A stretch of 64,000 nucleotides of DNA from Paralithodes platypus. Its lineage: Eukaryota > Arthropoda > Malacostraca > Decapoda > Lithodidae. Positions 22,270 to 32,880 of this stretch are shown here, piece by piece. The position numbers and the translations under genes are program-made. The stretch is taken from contig CM064501.1 in assembly GCA_032716605.1 (NCBI GenBank), positions 25,451,014 to 25,515,013 of the forward strand, given 5' to 3'. The notes below the pieces were generated by a model, which was not told the origin of the DNA, made no database searches, and saw only the letters and a program-made list of their open reading frames with translations. Each line of letters begins with the position of its first letter. Positions within the stretch are counted from its first letter, which is position 1.

Positions 22270-22608
22270 CTAACCCCTTCAGTACCAGTGCCGTCCTTTT
22301 AACTTTATGTTGGCTCCTATTAGACGATATTATTCAGTTTCAAAAAGGGCCTCGACCTATCTCACTGTCTTCGTGGTGCAATGCATAAGTGAGTTGATTT
22401 TCGGTGTGAGCATCCTAGGTTCGAATCCCCGGACTGTCACATGTGTTTGTTAATTTCATTAATCGAGTTTAGGAGTAAAGTTAATTGGTGGAGAGAACAT
22501 AATAATAAACTCTTTTTACGACCACAGATCCTTCTTAAACTGCACACAATCGTCTAACTATAGCTACAATACAACAAAAAACGACGTCGCCGGTACAGAA
22601 GGGGTTAA
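22270..22608 (+). mobile_element. Family-F1 MITE with an internal tRNA-like insertion
   Basis: Left end TAACCCCTTCAGTACC (TTAA mutated to CTAA), right end GGTACAGAAGGGGTTAA. The inner boxes AGACGATATTATTCAG and ACAATCGTCTAACTATAGC match other F1 copies. It is about 127 bp longer than the 212-bp members because of the insertion around 22355-22470. Confidence 0.75.
22355..22445 (+). ncRNA. tRNA-like (SINE head or decayed tRNA) sequence
   Basis: A box-B-like GGTTCGAATCCCC at about 22419-22431 is preceded at the right distance by a box-A-like TGGTGCAATGCATAAG near 22374. The T stem pairs poorly and no clean acceptor stem was drawn, so an active tRNA is unlikely; a tRNA-derived SINE head or tRNA relic fits better. 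Confidence 0.4.
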
Positions 22609-22638
22609 CTAATGAAGCCCAGTCAGGTTTGCTGGGGC

Positions 22639-23160
22639 TTAACCCTTTCAGGATCCAATTACGCATTTCTGTTACGTTCTCTGGCTATTATTAGACGATT
22701 TTATTCAGATTAGGAAGGGTATATGAATGGCAGAGGTTTAATTGAGATAATCTTTCCCCTTCTAATTCCCACTGATCCTTCTTCAACTGTATGGATGACG
22801 CATTTTGTTCTGCGTTCTGGCTATTATTAGACGATTTTATCCAGATTAAGGATATATGAAAGTCAGAGGGTTAATTGAGATAGGCTTTACCCGTATAATT
22901 AAAGATTAAATTTAGACCAATTGGGGAGACTGCATTATTTTTATAGAATATCTCCTAAGCTGCCAGACCAGTGTTAAGAATAAAGGTTAAACAGGTCTCG
23001 TGTGGTACCGGCTTGCCTGTTAACTCTTGTATTGTTGTCTGGCTAGCATTAGACAATTGTATTCAACTTAGGAAATACCTTTAGAGAGGTACAAACAACA
23101 TCAATTAACCGAATTATTCCCAAAGATCCTCCCGAACCAAAGGAAAATCGTATAGCGTTA
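22639..23160 (+). mobile_element. Two degraded family-F1-like MITE relics
   Basis: From TTAA at 22639 the F1 inner box GGCTATTATTAGACGATTTTA occurs twice in direct orientation (near 22684 and 22822), an unusual head-to-head loss of the inverted end. A third relic with GGCTAGCATTAGACAATTGT lies near 23040-23160 and abuts the F3 copy at 23164. Confidence 0.5.
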
Positions 23161-23163
23161 GCG

Positions 23164-23498
23164 TTAAGGGGAGGTTTTTAGTTTGTTCCTTAGACCTCCA
23201 TCAAGCTTTAAATTACACCCCCTTGACCCCCTTTCCAGATAAATTTATACATTTTCTAGTAGAAAAATATCCAAGCCGAAAGCCGGTTCTTCTTAAACTA
23301 CAGGCTCTCTATCGCTCGCCAGGGAAAAATCGTCACACAATTGGCACGAAAGGTTTTAAGATTGACAGAAATATGTCAAAAGTTCTTAAAATCGCCAAAC
23401 TAATGGGGTGAACATCTTAAAACCTCAAAAGCAATGGCGCTTAACATGAGGGAGAAAGGGGTCCATAAGAAATCCCTAAAGTGGAAATCTGCCCATAA
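23164..23498 (+). mobile_element. 335-bp TTAA MITE (family F3), copy 2
   Basis: Left edge TTAAGGGGAGG; right edge decayed to CTGCCCATAA. Interior follows copy 1 closely by eye, including CGGTTCTTCTTAAACTACAGG in place of the copy-1 version. Confidence 0.75.
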
Positions 23499-23591
23499 TA
23501 TATGGAGACAATTAAGCGTGACAGTATTGAAAGGGTTAATTATTGTGATAGCCGAGACACAATGATTATAAGACGGCATCGACAGTACAAC

Positions 23592-23990
23592 ATTAAGGGG
23601 GTGGATGGATGGTTATTCTGGCCACCCTTCTCCCTCATGTTTAGCCTCATTAAGGGAGTGGATGGATGGTTATTCTGGCCACCCTTCTCCCTCATGTTTA
23701 GCCTCATTAAGGGGGTGGATGGATGGTTATTCTGGCCACCCTTCTCCCTCATGTTTAGCCTCATTAAGGGGGTGGATGGATGGTTATTCTGGCCACCCTT
23801 CTCCCTCATGTTTAGCCTCATTAAGGGGGTGGATGGATGGTTATTCTGGCCACCCTTCTCCCTCATGTTTAGCCTCATTAAGGGGGTGGATGGATGGTTA
23901 TTCTGGCCACCCTTCTCCCTCATGTTTAGCCTCATTAAGGGGGTGGATGGATGGTTATTCTGGCCACCCTTCTCCCTCATGTTTAGCCTC
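23592..23990 (+). repeat. 57-bp tandem repeat, seven copies
   Basis: Each 57-bp unit runs from ATTAAGGGGGTGGATGGATG to TTTAGCCTC and equals the terminal segment of the inverted F3 element. Copies are nearly identical (one visible substitution in the second). Because 57 is 19 codons, long frames stay open on both strands with a 19-residue repeat; these are not taken as genes. Confidence 0.95.
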
Positions 23991-24295
23991 ATTAGTTTTC
24001 AAATTTCAAGACGTTCAACCTATTTTTTTGGCGATTTTAAGACCTTTCACACCATCTCTTTGTCAATATTAAGACCTTTCGTGACATTTAGGGTTGATTT
24101 TTCTTAGCGACCGATAGCGAGCCTGTATTTTAAGAGGACCCAGCCTTTGGCTGGTAAGGTATATTTTTCTACCAAAAAAAAAAAAAAAAATTATCTAGAA
24201 GGGGATGTTGAGCTTGATGGAGGTCTGGAGAAGAAACTGAAAGAATAATTCATGATTAATAAGTCGACCAATAAATAGACCCTTCCCCTCTTAAT
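23593..24295 (-). mobile_element. Family-F3 MITE, inverted, with amplified terminus
   Basis: Relative to copies 1 and 2 the interior (23991-24240) is reverse-complemented: GCGAGCCTGTATTTTAAGAG, then a poly-A patch, then GATGGAGGTCTGG. TTAA stands at 23593-23596 and at 24292-24295. The extra length comes from seven copies of the terminal 57 bp. The right TTAA touches the TTAA of the F1 element at 24296. Confidence 0.75.
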
Positions 24296-24507
24296 TAACC
24301 CCTTCTGTACAGGTGACGTTTTATATTTATATTCTAGCTATATTAGGACGATGTTGTGCAGTTTATAATGGATCTGTGGTGTTAAACCGGTAAATTAAGA
24401 TAGTTCGAAGCCTGCTTATTGATAGAGGCCCCTTTTAAGCTTAATAAAATTGTCTAATAGTAGCTAGGATAAAATAATAAAGACGTCGTCGGTACAGAAG
24501 GGGTTAA
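24296..24507 (+). mobile_element. 212-bp TTAA MITE (family F1), best-preserved copy
   Basis: Left end TTAACCCCTTCTGTACAGG, right end GGTACAGAAGGGGTTAA. Inverted arms of about 70 bp carry ATTAGGACGATGTTGTGCAG on the left and AAAATTGTCTAATAG on the right. Confidence 0.85.
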
Positions 24508-24611
24508 ATAAACCTACCGTAAGAAAACTCACTCTTTCGCTCACATTATTATCTTTGGAATATTGTTCAGTATTTATGGAGAAGCGCGTGACATCTGACA
24601 TTTCAGATGCA

Positions 24612-25097
24612 TTAACCCTTAACTGGCGGCGCGCAACATATGTCGAGTGAAAAAATTTGGACTATGTGGCGGCTCACAACATAAGTCGTGTGCCATTTTC
24701 AGCACGTAATGTTGCTGAGAGAGAGAGATAAGTGGTGGCAGGAGAGTAGCGAGCATATGACTGCTCCAGACCACCGCGGTGGACCAACTGACATGAATCC
24801 CACCCTCCTCCACCCTCTCACACTCGCTACACAGTGAATTATGTAGGGAAAGTACCGAATTACATGGTTTTTGCACTCGTGTTGCGCGATTGTTGCAAGA
24901 AAACTAGCGGTCATACAAGGATCGTTGGGGTGTCATTGGAAAGCTCTGTTTATGCCCTTTCAGGGATAGATACTTGTTTTACGCTCTGGGTCTTATTTAG
25001 GCATGAAAATGCCTAAATAAACAACCCTATTTTGGGTAAAAACACCCCGCTGGGCGGTACATATTAATTACTGCCTAGGCCGCTTGTTAGGTGTTAA
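24612..25097 (+). mobile_element. 486-bp TTAA MITE (family F4)
   Basis: Left end TTAACCCTTAACTGGCGG; reverse complement of the right end TTAACACCTAACAAGCGG; 14 of 18 positions agree. The TTAA on the right (25094-25097) is also the left TTAA of the next F3 element. A small frame (24834-25016) inside has no family signature. Confidence 0.7.
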
Positions 25098-25432
25098 GGG
25101 GGTAGTCTTGTTTTTTAGTCTATTTATTTAGTTATTAACTTTATTTTTTAGTTTCCTCGCTAGACCTCCATCAAGATTAAAAAAAACACCCCCTAGACCC
25201 CCTTTCAAGATATATTTGTACATTTTTCCTTCTATAATTTCAGTCTCGCTATCGCTCGCCATGGAAAAATCGACACCTAAATGGCACGAAAGATCTTAAT
25301 ATTGACAAAGAAATGGGACGAAATATCTCAAAATCGCCAAACTAACGGAACGAACGTCTAAACAAAATCAAAACTGAAATGGTAAACATGAGGGAGAAGG
25401 GGGTCCCGAAAAAACAAGTACCTCCCCATTAA
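25094..25432 (+). mobile_element. Family-F3 MITE, copy 4
   Basis: Edges TTAAGGGGGTAG and CTCCCCATTAA. Interior has TCGCTATCGCTCGCCATGG and the series of short TCTTAA/TCTCAA boxes. More diverged than copies 1 and 2. Confidence 0.7.
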
Positions 25433-25789
25433 CATGCAAACTAACCTCTGATTGGTCCGCCAAATCAATGTTTACAGAATCCACGGCGTTGCTTGGTCGG
25501 CTGGAGGGAACGAGAGGATCGCAAGTGGTATAATCAGTGTTGCCAGTTTAGCTTCTTTTTGGCTAGATCTAGTTAGATAAATTTCCTTATAAAGCGGTAA
25601 ATATCGGCATTAGCGGCAATATATCTAACGATAATCCAGAATAGTTAACTATTCTCAGTGTTACTATCAACTCTGCAAAGCAGAGTGGTATCGCGCACAC
25701 AGATCCCACCCGTATACTGCGCACCACCATTCAGCTTGTCTGTCGTCATCGTCGTCGTCGTCGTCCGTCTGTCTGTCCGGAAACTCCTC
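25433..25789. other. No gene; short GTC-repeat stretch near 25740-25790
   Basis: Ends in CATCGTCGTCGTCGTCGTCC and TGTCTGTCC repeats, which lead into the half-site repeat unit. Confidence 0.5.
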
Positions 25790-27201
25790 CTAGACCATTC
25801 GATGGATTTCCACCAAATTTCACAGGTATATTAATTTGGTCAATGCGAAGGTCATTCGAAAAGAAATATTCCATTTAACTGAGAGGTTAAGGTCAAAGGT
25901 CAAGGTTAAAAATAAGATCAATATTTCATAATTTTTAATTTTTACTCAAATTTTTTAATTTTCACAAAAAAACGTTACTGCTAACTTTGGTATCATATTG
26001 ACCAAATTTCAGATAAATATTCTAAGGGGTAAGGTCAAAGGTCAAGGTCAAAGGTTAAAAGAAAATTTGTACTAGTATTTCTTATACTAACTGATAGATT
26101 TTCACTAGGCTTACCATATATATTCGGAATACCTAGGCCAAGGTCATACAAGAAACTATACAATATATGAAAGGTCAAGGTCACAGGTCGAGGTCAAATA
26201 TACGGTCAATATGCGATTTTCTTTACTTTTCATGCAAACTTCAAAAATTTTGGTGAGATAGGTGCACTTTAAATGAAAAGGATTCTGAAATACATTCTGA
26301 CACACATATCATAAATGTCAAGATAAAGGTCAAAGGTCAAGGTCAACTATTTTAGTAATATATATGAAACTGATGGGTTTTAATGAAATTAGGCATACTT
26401 ATTTGGATTTCCTGGGCAATGACAATGAACAAAAAATGTATCCTTACATAAAGGTCAAGGTCAAAGGTCAACTTTTCTATGTATTTTTTAGTTTTTACTC
26501 AAATGTCTTAATTTTCACTATGCAAGTTACCGGTAACCTTGATATCGCTTTGCCCAAGTTGTATATAATTATTCTAAAGGGTAAGATCAAAGATCAAGGT
26601 CAAAGGTCACAATAAGGTTTTAATTGTATTTATATGCTAACTGTTAGATTCTCACTAGGCTTGCCATGTATATTCGGAATATGTAGGTCAAAGTTACAGG
26701 AAACAATACAATTCCGAATGAAAGGTCAAGGTCACAGGTCAAGGTCAAATAAAAGTTCAATATGCTATTTTCTTTACTTTTCATGCAAACTTAACACAAT
26801 TTGGCGAGAGTTTCACTTTAAATTAAAATTCAAATAATACATTTTGAGACATCATAAAGGTCAGGATAAAGGTCATATGTCAAAGTCAACTATTCTATTA
26901 ATATATATGAAACTAACTGATGGGTTTTAATTAAATTAGGCATGCTTATTTGATTGTAATGGGCAATATCAATGCAAACAAAAATGTACTCTTACATATA
27001 GGTCAAGGTCACAGGTCAAGGTCAAAGGTCAAATTGTATTATTAACTACAAAAGATTACTCATATTTTGGAAAACTAGCTGTGTTAGTTGCTTATTACTT
27101 AAATAACATATATATCAAATTTCACATAAATGTAATATTTAAGGTCAAAGTTCAAGGTCGAAACTAGAGTGTTTGTCATTTTCCCTAAACTCCTAGACTG
27201 T
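25790..27201 (+). repeat. Half-site-rich repeat, unit 1
   Basis: Starts CTCCTCCTAGACC and ends at CTCCTAGACTG before a TTAA MITE. It is studded with AGGTCA motifs, often in direct pairs; TCAAGGTCA occurs nine times by eye. Two sub-copies of about 560 bp (25990-26500, 26520-27060) share blocks such as TTTTCATGCAAACTT and TCACTAGGCTTGCCAT. Confidence 0.8.
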
Positions 27202-28086
27202 TTAAGGGGACTGACTGGTTAATTTAGGCTTAAAAAACTCGAAATCCTGAAAATACCAATAGGTGTTTACTCAACAAGAGTCAACATCCCTTCATAAGCC
27301 AGTGAAATGTTATTAGTGAAAACCCATTGGAAATAGTTTTTTTGTTTATGTTTTCCAAACTTTTCCTGTAATTCTAAAAACGTTATATAGCGAACTTTGA
27401 AATTAACATGCTCAGTAACTACTGGTCGTACGAGGAGCATGCCTATATAAATCGAAAGAGCGTAAGCTACTCTACAACCTCCCATACGCTTTATCTTCTA
27501 CTTTGCCATGTTCCTGCGTAAAATATTGTAAATCTAAAAAACAAAAGTAAAAATGTTCACCTAATTACCTTAGACTTTCACATGTTTTTCTCAGAACCTA
27601 TATTGTCGCATTTTCGGATGTTATTCTACAGTTATTATTGGACCTATAGGAATGGTGTATATACCATTGGAAAGGTAATTAAAAACACTATAAGGCATAT
27701 AAAGCCAATTTACTCTAGTATTTTTTTTTTGTCACAATATGTCGTCAAAGTTGTAATTTTCTATAAATATATTCGCCTGAATCCGTAATCACCTAAATCG
27801 AACAAATACACAAAATATATATATATTTTTTTATAGCAACTACAGATACACCTATTATGAGTTGTTTGATCACATAAAACATGTGCTATGGGGATTTCTG
27901 TAGGAGTTTATCAATTTCTGCAATGCTATGGGTTTCAATTTTGTTTTACCTAAATTGCAAGACATTTTTTTTTTTTTTTTTTTTATTTTTTTTATCTAGT
28001 TTTATGGTCATATACACCTGTGCCAAATTTCATTTAAATTGAAAGTAAGACCTGGAAGTTTGTAATTAACCGGTCGGTCCCCTTAA
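27202..28086 (+). mobile_element. 885-bp TTAA MITE (family F5)
   Basis: Left end TTAAGGGGACTGACTGGTTA; reverse complement of the right end TTAAGGGGACCGACCGGTTA; 21 of 23 terminal positions agree. AT-rich interior with T runs. No transposase seen. Inserted in the CCTAGACTGTTTAA site of the half-site repeat. Confidence 0.85.
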
Positions 28087-28921
28087 TGTATTGTAACAAA
28101 ATTTTACAGGCGACCATCCAAATACATGCATGTTATTCTTAGTCAAAGGTCAAAGGTCAAGGTCACAGTATATGATCAATAATTGTAGTCTACTGGTTTT
28201 ATACGAATTACATGATATTCATAATGCTAGTTAATGCGAACATTGATATTTAGTTGACAAATTCCCTGATAAGAATTTTTAAGGTCGAAGGTTGAAGGTC
28301 AAGGTCAAAGGTCAAAATAAGAGTTTTACTAGTATTTCCAATTAAATGTAAGATTCTCACTAGGCATATCATGCATACTCAGAATGCCTAGGCCAAGGTC
28401 ATACAAGAATAAACATAATTCCATTTGATAGGTCAAGGTCACAGGTCAAGGTCAATTATAAGGTCAATATCATCATTTATCTACCATTCATGTAAACTTC
28501 ACAAAATTCATTGAGACAGTTGTGCTTTTAATGAAAATGAAAATTTAAAATTTTCAGACATCATGAAGGTCAATATGAAGATCAAAGGTCAAGGTCAGCA
28601 ATTCCTTTAATACCTTTCGAACAAGATTATGATCTTTAATGAAGTTTGGCAGGCTTATTTGATTTTCCAGGGTTAAATCAATGCAAGCAAAAAATATAAT
28701 CCTACATAAAGGTCAAGGTCACAAAGGTCAAAGTCAAAAGTCAACCTTCATCATAAAAATTACTCAAATTTTGATAAGCCGACTCTTAGTTGCATTTTAC
28801 ATAAATAACATATTAACATATATAACAATTTCTTATAAATATTCTAATACTTAAGGTCAAAGGTCAAGGTCAAAGATCAAAAGAAGTGTTAATATTTGTT
28901 CTCAAACTTTTCCTAGACTGT
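28087..28921 (+). repeat. Half-site-rich repeat, unit 2
   Basis: Resumes after the MITE and repeats blocks of unit 1 (TCACTAGGCATATCATGCAT, TCATGTAAACTTCAC). TCAAGGTCA occurs seven times by eye. Ends with CCTAGACTGT just before another TTAA MITE at 28922. Confidence 0.8.
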
Positions 28922-29122
28922 TTAACCCTTTCTGTACTGGCGATGTCTTTTTTTGTATCATATGCTAGCTACAATTAGACAATTTTGTGGAGCTTAAGAA
29001 GGATCTGTGGTGGAAAAGGGGTTAATTAAGATAGTTGAAAGCCTGCTAATTAAGCTGAATACAATTTTATGTTATTATCCAGTACAAAATGAAAAAGACA
29101 GAACTCGTACTTACCGGGTTAA
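28922..29122 (+). mobile_element. 201-bp TTAA MITE (family F1)
   Basis: Left end TTAACCCTTTCTGTACTGG, right end CTCGTACTTACCGGGTTAA. Inner landmarks ATTAGACAATTTTGTGGAGC and AATACAATTTTATG. Flanks after removal match the flanks of the 27202-28086 insertion. Confidence 0.75.
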
Positions 29123-29214
29123 TGTATCGTCACCAAATTTTGCAGTGCGACGATTGTCGCCTACCGTTGGGGGCGAGTTGTTTTCGGTGCGAATCCTTCA
29201 GTATTCTTGGTGAT

Positions 29215-29745
29215 ATTATTTGTGATGGTGATAGTAGTAGTGATGATGGTAATAGTAATGATGATGACAGTAGCAGAGATGGTAATAACAGCAGGGATGA
29301 TGGTGATAGCAATTATGAAGGTGATAATAGTAGTGATGATGGTGATACTTGTTGTGATATTGATGACAGTAGTGATGATGATGGTAGTAACAATGGTGAC
29401 AGTATTAGTGATGATGACAGTATTAATAGTAGTGATGATGGTGACAGTAGTAGTGATGATGGGTATAGTCCTAGTAGTAGTGATGATGGGTATAGTAGTA
29501 TTGATGATGGTGACAGTAGTAATGATAATTGTAACATGATGGTGATAATAGTAGTGATGATGGTGATAGTTGTAGTGATAAGGATGACAGTAGTGATGAT
29601 GTTAATGACGATGGTGATAGTAATGGTGACTGCTTTAGTGATGATAGGGACAGTTGTAGTGATGATAGCCATAGTGATGATGGAGATAGTAGTAGTTATA
29701 ATGGTGGTAATAGTAGTGATAATGGTAGCCCATCGCAGAGTTGGG
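29215..29745 (+). repeat. GATGATGGTGATAGTAGT-type low-complexity tract
   Basis: About 530 bp of degenerate trinucleotide repeat (GAT, AGT, GGT). Frames through it code Ser/Asp or Val/Met runs in several phases, so none is called as a gene. Confidence 0.9.
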
Positions 29746-30835
29746 TATGCCGTTTTGATTTTGGGCAAAGTGGCACTTCTACTTTATTGCAATGTTAACT
29801 GTTTATAGTGATACTTTGCAGGTTCTTGGAATCTAGCAACTTTTGAGGACAAGTCTAGCGATACAGGTGAATTTGAGTTGGCAACTCTGAATCTCACTGC
29901 TCAGTAGTGCGCAGGAAGTTGAGAGGAGAGGGTGTATTGCTGCTCCGCCCTGCCAGCCTCGCACGCAAACTTCATCACAGAATAAAATTTTCAGATAACG
30001 AAGTCTCGCCTATCCTACAATCCTTGCAAATACAGTATCATCATAACGTCCTCCCATGGCCGCCACGGGATAGTTATTGAAGTGAACGAAGTGTATTAGG
30101 ATGTTGATGGTTTAGACCCATGGATATTATCAGTAAACAGCGAGAGGAGATCATTGAGGACATCGGTCTTAGACTGAGGAGCAAGATTAAGGAATACAAA
30201 AGACTTGAGGAGCAAGATTAAAGATAGGATCCCACTAGACAAATTGGCGACGGCGAATGCCCGGCGATTGCCTTTTTTGTCCATGTCCAGTATTCGTCTG
30301 AATTGTCATCCAGAATCGCCCCTCATCGCTGAATGTGCACAACAGTCATACAAACCCTGCCACGAATCCCCTAGAGTCGCCCAACTCGCCGTTAAATTTA
30401 GGAATATTTAAAATCCGGCGGCAAATTGAAAATTGTGGCGATAATTGTGAGATAATCGCCCATTGTCTCACGGCATTCGACTTTGTTCTTTCGTGAATCA
30501 CACAGTTCGTATCATTGTCTACTGAATTGCCACTGCTGGCAAATGTGGACGAATTATACGATGTTCAGACGAATTTGGCGAATGATGTGTGGCTACTGTG
30601 CAATCAGCGTACGACGATATCGAATATCGACGATTATTATGCTATTTTTTTCACGAATTTGGCGATTTCTCATTATTGGCAACGCTGTCTTTGAGCGAAC
30701 TGTGAGATTTGCGTACGACAGTAGCACAATTACGGCGACTGTGTCGACGATTACTGCTATTGCCAGACGATTACCAGGCGATATGTTGCGACTGAGTATA
30801 TAATCTTACCGTGGAACTCCTTTAGTAGGCCTATA
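29746..30835. other. No gene; stretch rich in GCGA/TCGC words
   Basis: From about 30230 to 30790 the words GGCGAT, TCGCC and ACGATT recur on both strands, including GGCGAT-11 nt-AATCGCC near 30438. It looks like an old inverted or scrambled repeat. GAGGAGCAAGATTAA is duplicated near 30177 and 30207. Confidence 0.35.
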
Positions 30836-30850
30836 TTATATTATTATTAA

Positions 30851-30889
<39 letters not shown>
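30836..30889. repeat. ATT trinucleotide microsatellite
   Basis: (ATT)n tract marking the left edge of the piggyBac relic. Confidence 0.9.
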
Positions 30890-31130
30890 CAGGCTGTGGC
30901 GACACAGAAGGCCTGATGGGGAAGTAAGGCAGTGAACCAAGAGATGATGGTGGTGCTGTAGAGTGGCTGGGAGTAGGTGATGGTGGTGGTCGTGATGTAG
31001 AGTGCCAAGCGGTGAGTGCGATGACTCATCACGTGCTGTAAAGGGTGCAGGTGAAGGCAAGCGGCGTGGGTGGACACGTGGGGGAGTTTTTGTATCACCT
31101 GACTCTTTCACATCTGTTTCATCAAAGAGT
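30890..31130 (-). repeat. Second copy of the piggyBac N-terminal linker region
   Basis: Matches 32020-32290 in sequence and order (CACGTGTCC/CACATGTGTCC start, CTGATGGGGAAG/CTGATGGTGGAG end, and the TGAGTGCGATGACTCATCACGTGCTG block in both). It replaces the lost catalytic half. Confidence 0.75.
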
Positions 31131-32880
31131 TTCAGGCTATAGCGATGACCTTTGCTGGGGGTGTACTTCCGGATGCCGATATTTCCCCTCCACAGGAGCA
31201 AACTTTCGTCGATAATCAACTTCTGATGGGGCCTGAATGCGTCGGCAAACTTCGTCTTCAGGTCGTATCCTCTCCATGGGTTCCTTCATATGCTTGGGTT
31301 GATCCTGGTTGTGGGTATGACTTGGCAGGCTGTCTATGAAATGTAAGTTTTCAATGATGGCCGTGAACCTGTTCCTACTCATTATTTTGTCAAAGAGGAG
31401 GGTTTGTATGAGTGGATTTCAGGACCAGTACTTACTCAGCGACGAATTCTTTGTCATACCCATCAGGATGACAATTGCCAGAAACATGTAGAATTCAGGG
31501 TTTCAAAGGGTGGTCCACTTTAGGTGGGCAGAGTCAGGTATTTGTTCCTTGCCAGCCATGAAGTAATAGTTGTACCAGTTTGTCTGGTCAACAATTAGGG
31601 AGATCAAATTGGTAGTAAAAAATTGCAGGAAAATTATCAAGTCTTGTTGTCCAGGGTCCTGCGTCAGGAATAGAGGGTCCAGCCTCCCTCGTGCACACAA
31701 AGTTGTAGACATTGGGCTTGTATTGTGCCCCATCCACCCAATTACACTCCTGATTGGCGGCATCTTTGTCATCGCTGTCGTCAGAAGGGTCATCATCAGC
31801 AGGGGCACCAGGGCATGAGGAGGTTGTCCTGACTTTTGACCTAGACCTTGAACTAAAGGTAGTTCCAGTGCTGGTGCGTCGAATTAGGGTCGCCTTTGGA
31901 TACCCTGTTGCGGGTGGCATGCTTTCGGGAAAGTGGGCACCCACGTCGTTGGCTGGCAGGGCGTCGTGGGCGGTCAAGGCGTTGTGGCGACGGAGTAGGT
32001 AATGGGTGTCGGGGTGTTGAAAGGCGTCAGTGCTGTGGGAGGTCCCAGGAAGTGGGGACAAAAAAGGCCTGATGGTGGAGTCAGGCAGTGAACCAGGAGG
32101 TGATGCTGGTGCTGTAAAGTGGCTGGGAGAGGGTAGTGATGGTGTACAGTGGCAAGGCAGTGAGTGCGATGACTCATCACGTGCTGATCAGGGTGCAGAT
32201 GAAAACAAGCGGCGTGGGTGGACACATGGGGAAGTTTTTACTTCACCCGACTTGTTAACGTCTGTTTCATCAGAATCAGACAATGGCTGTGCTGCCAGTA
32301 TTTCAGCGCTCCTTTGCAACCCATAGAACCTATTAGGATTTGCGGCTTTTAGTGGGGAGACTGTGGGAGGTGGAGGTGAAAGCAGGTGTTGGGTGGAAGT
32401 ATCATCTTCACTCTCCTCATCCTCAGCAGGTCTTTTTTCTCCCTGCCGCTGCTGTCCCAAGATGTGGATGCTGCCCATATGATCTGGGTTATCCATCTCT
32501 TCTTCTTCACTTGATTGCTCACGAATAGGGTCATGGCGAGCAATGGGGGAATGAGGCACCCTCCCTCCACATAAATGCGACGCCGCAGCTGTGACGCAAC
32601 GAGACACAGGAACAATGGGGGTCTCCTTGTGCATCTCTTCAATTTCTCTGAGAGATGGCTGGTAGTCATCACCAGAGTCTTCATCTGATGACTCAGTTTC
32701 ACTATCCTGGTTATCACTATCTTGCAATATTGCAAGAGCCTCCTTAACACTCACAGTAAAGTGTGAGGTGCGGCGGCGAGAACTTGGGTGGACATATAGT
32801 TCACTTACACTCGCGAGGATAGACGTGAACTGGCGTGAGTTGGCGTCCCTCACCTGCGTCACCCCCGCGCCACCCCACAC
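31130..32880 (-). pseudogene. piggyBac transposase, frameshifted and truncated in the DDE core
   Basis: The N-terminal frame (32880-32188) is acidic, with SSDEDSGDDY and SSEEEEMDNPD stretches, then PPPPTVSPLKA. Frameshifts lead through 32225-31974 and 32061-31588 into the start of the transposase domain (DNFPAIFYYQFDL), then VDQTNWYNYY near 31585-31560, SRNRFTAIIENLHFID near 31380-31330, and LIIDESLLLWRGN near 31220-31180, which holds the first catalytic Asp region. The other two catalytic Asp regions are absent because the frame switches at LKLFDETD into a second copy of the N-terminal linker. Known: piggyBac enzymes cut and paste at TTAA. This copy cannot. Confidence 0.75.

Noticed and set aside
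23592..23990. CRISPR-like array
   Set aside because: Units are contiguous 57-bp tandem copies with no unique spacers, in eukaryotic transposon DNA.
23502..24107. Long frames on both strands with a 19-residue repeat
   Set aside because: They exist only because the 57-bp tandem unit is divisible by three; there is no family signature and the source is a MITE terminus.
29089..29808. Ser/Asp-rich and Val/Met-rich frames
   Set aside because: Trinucleotide low-complexity tract open in several frames at once.
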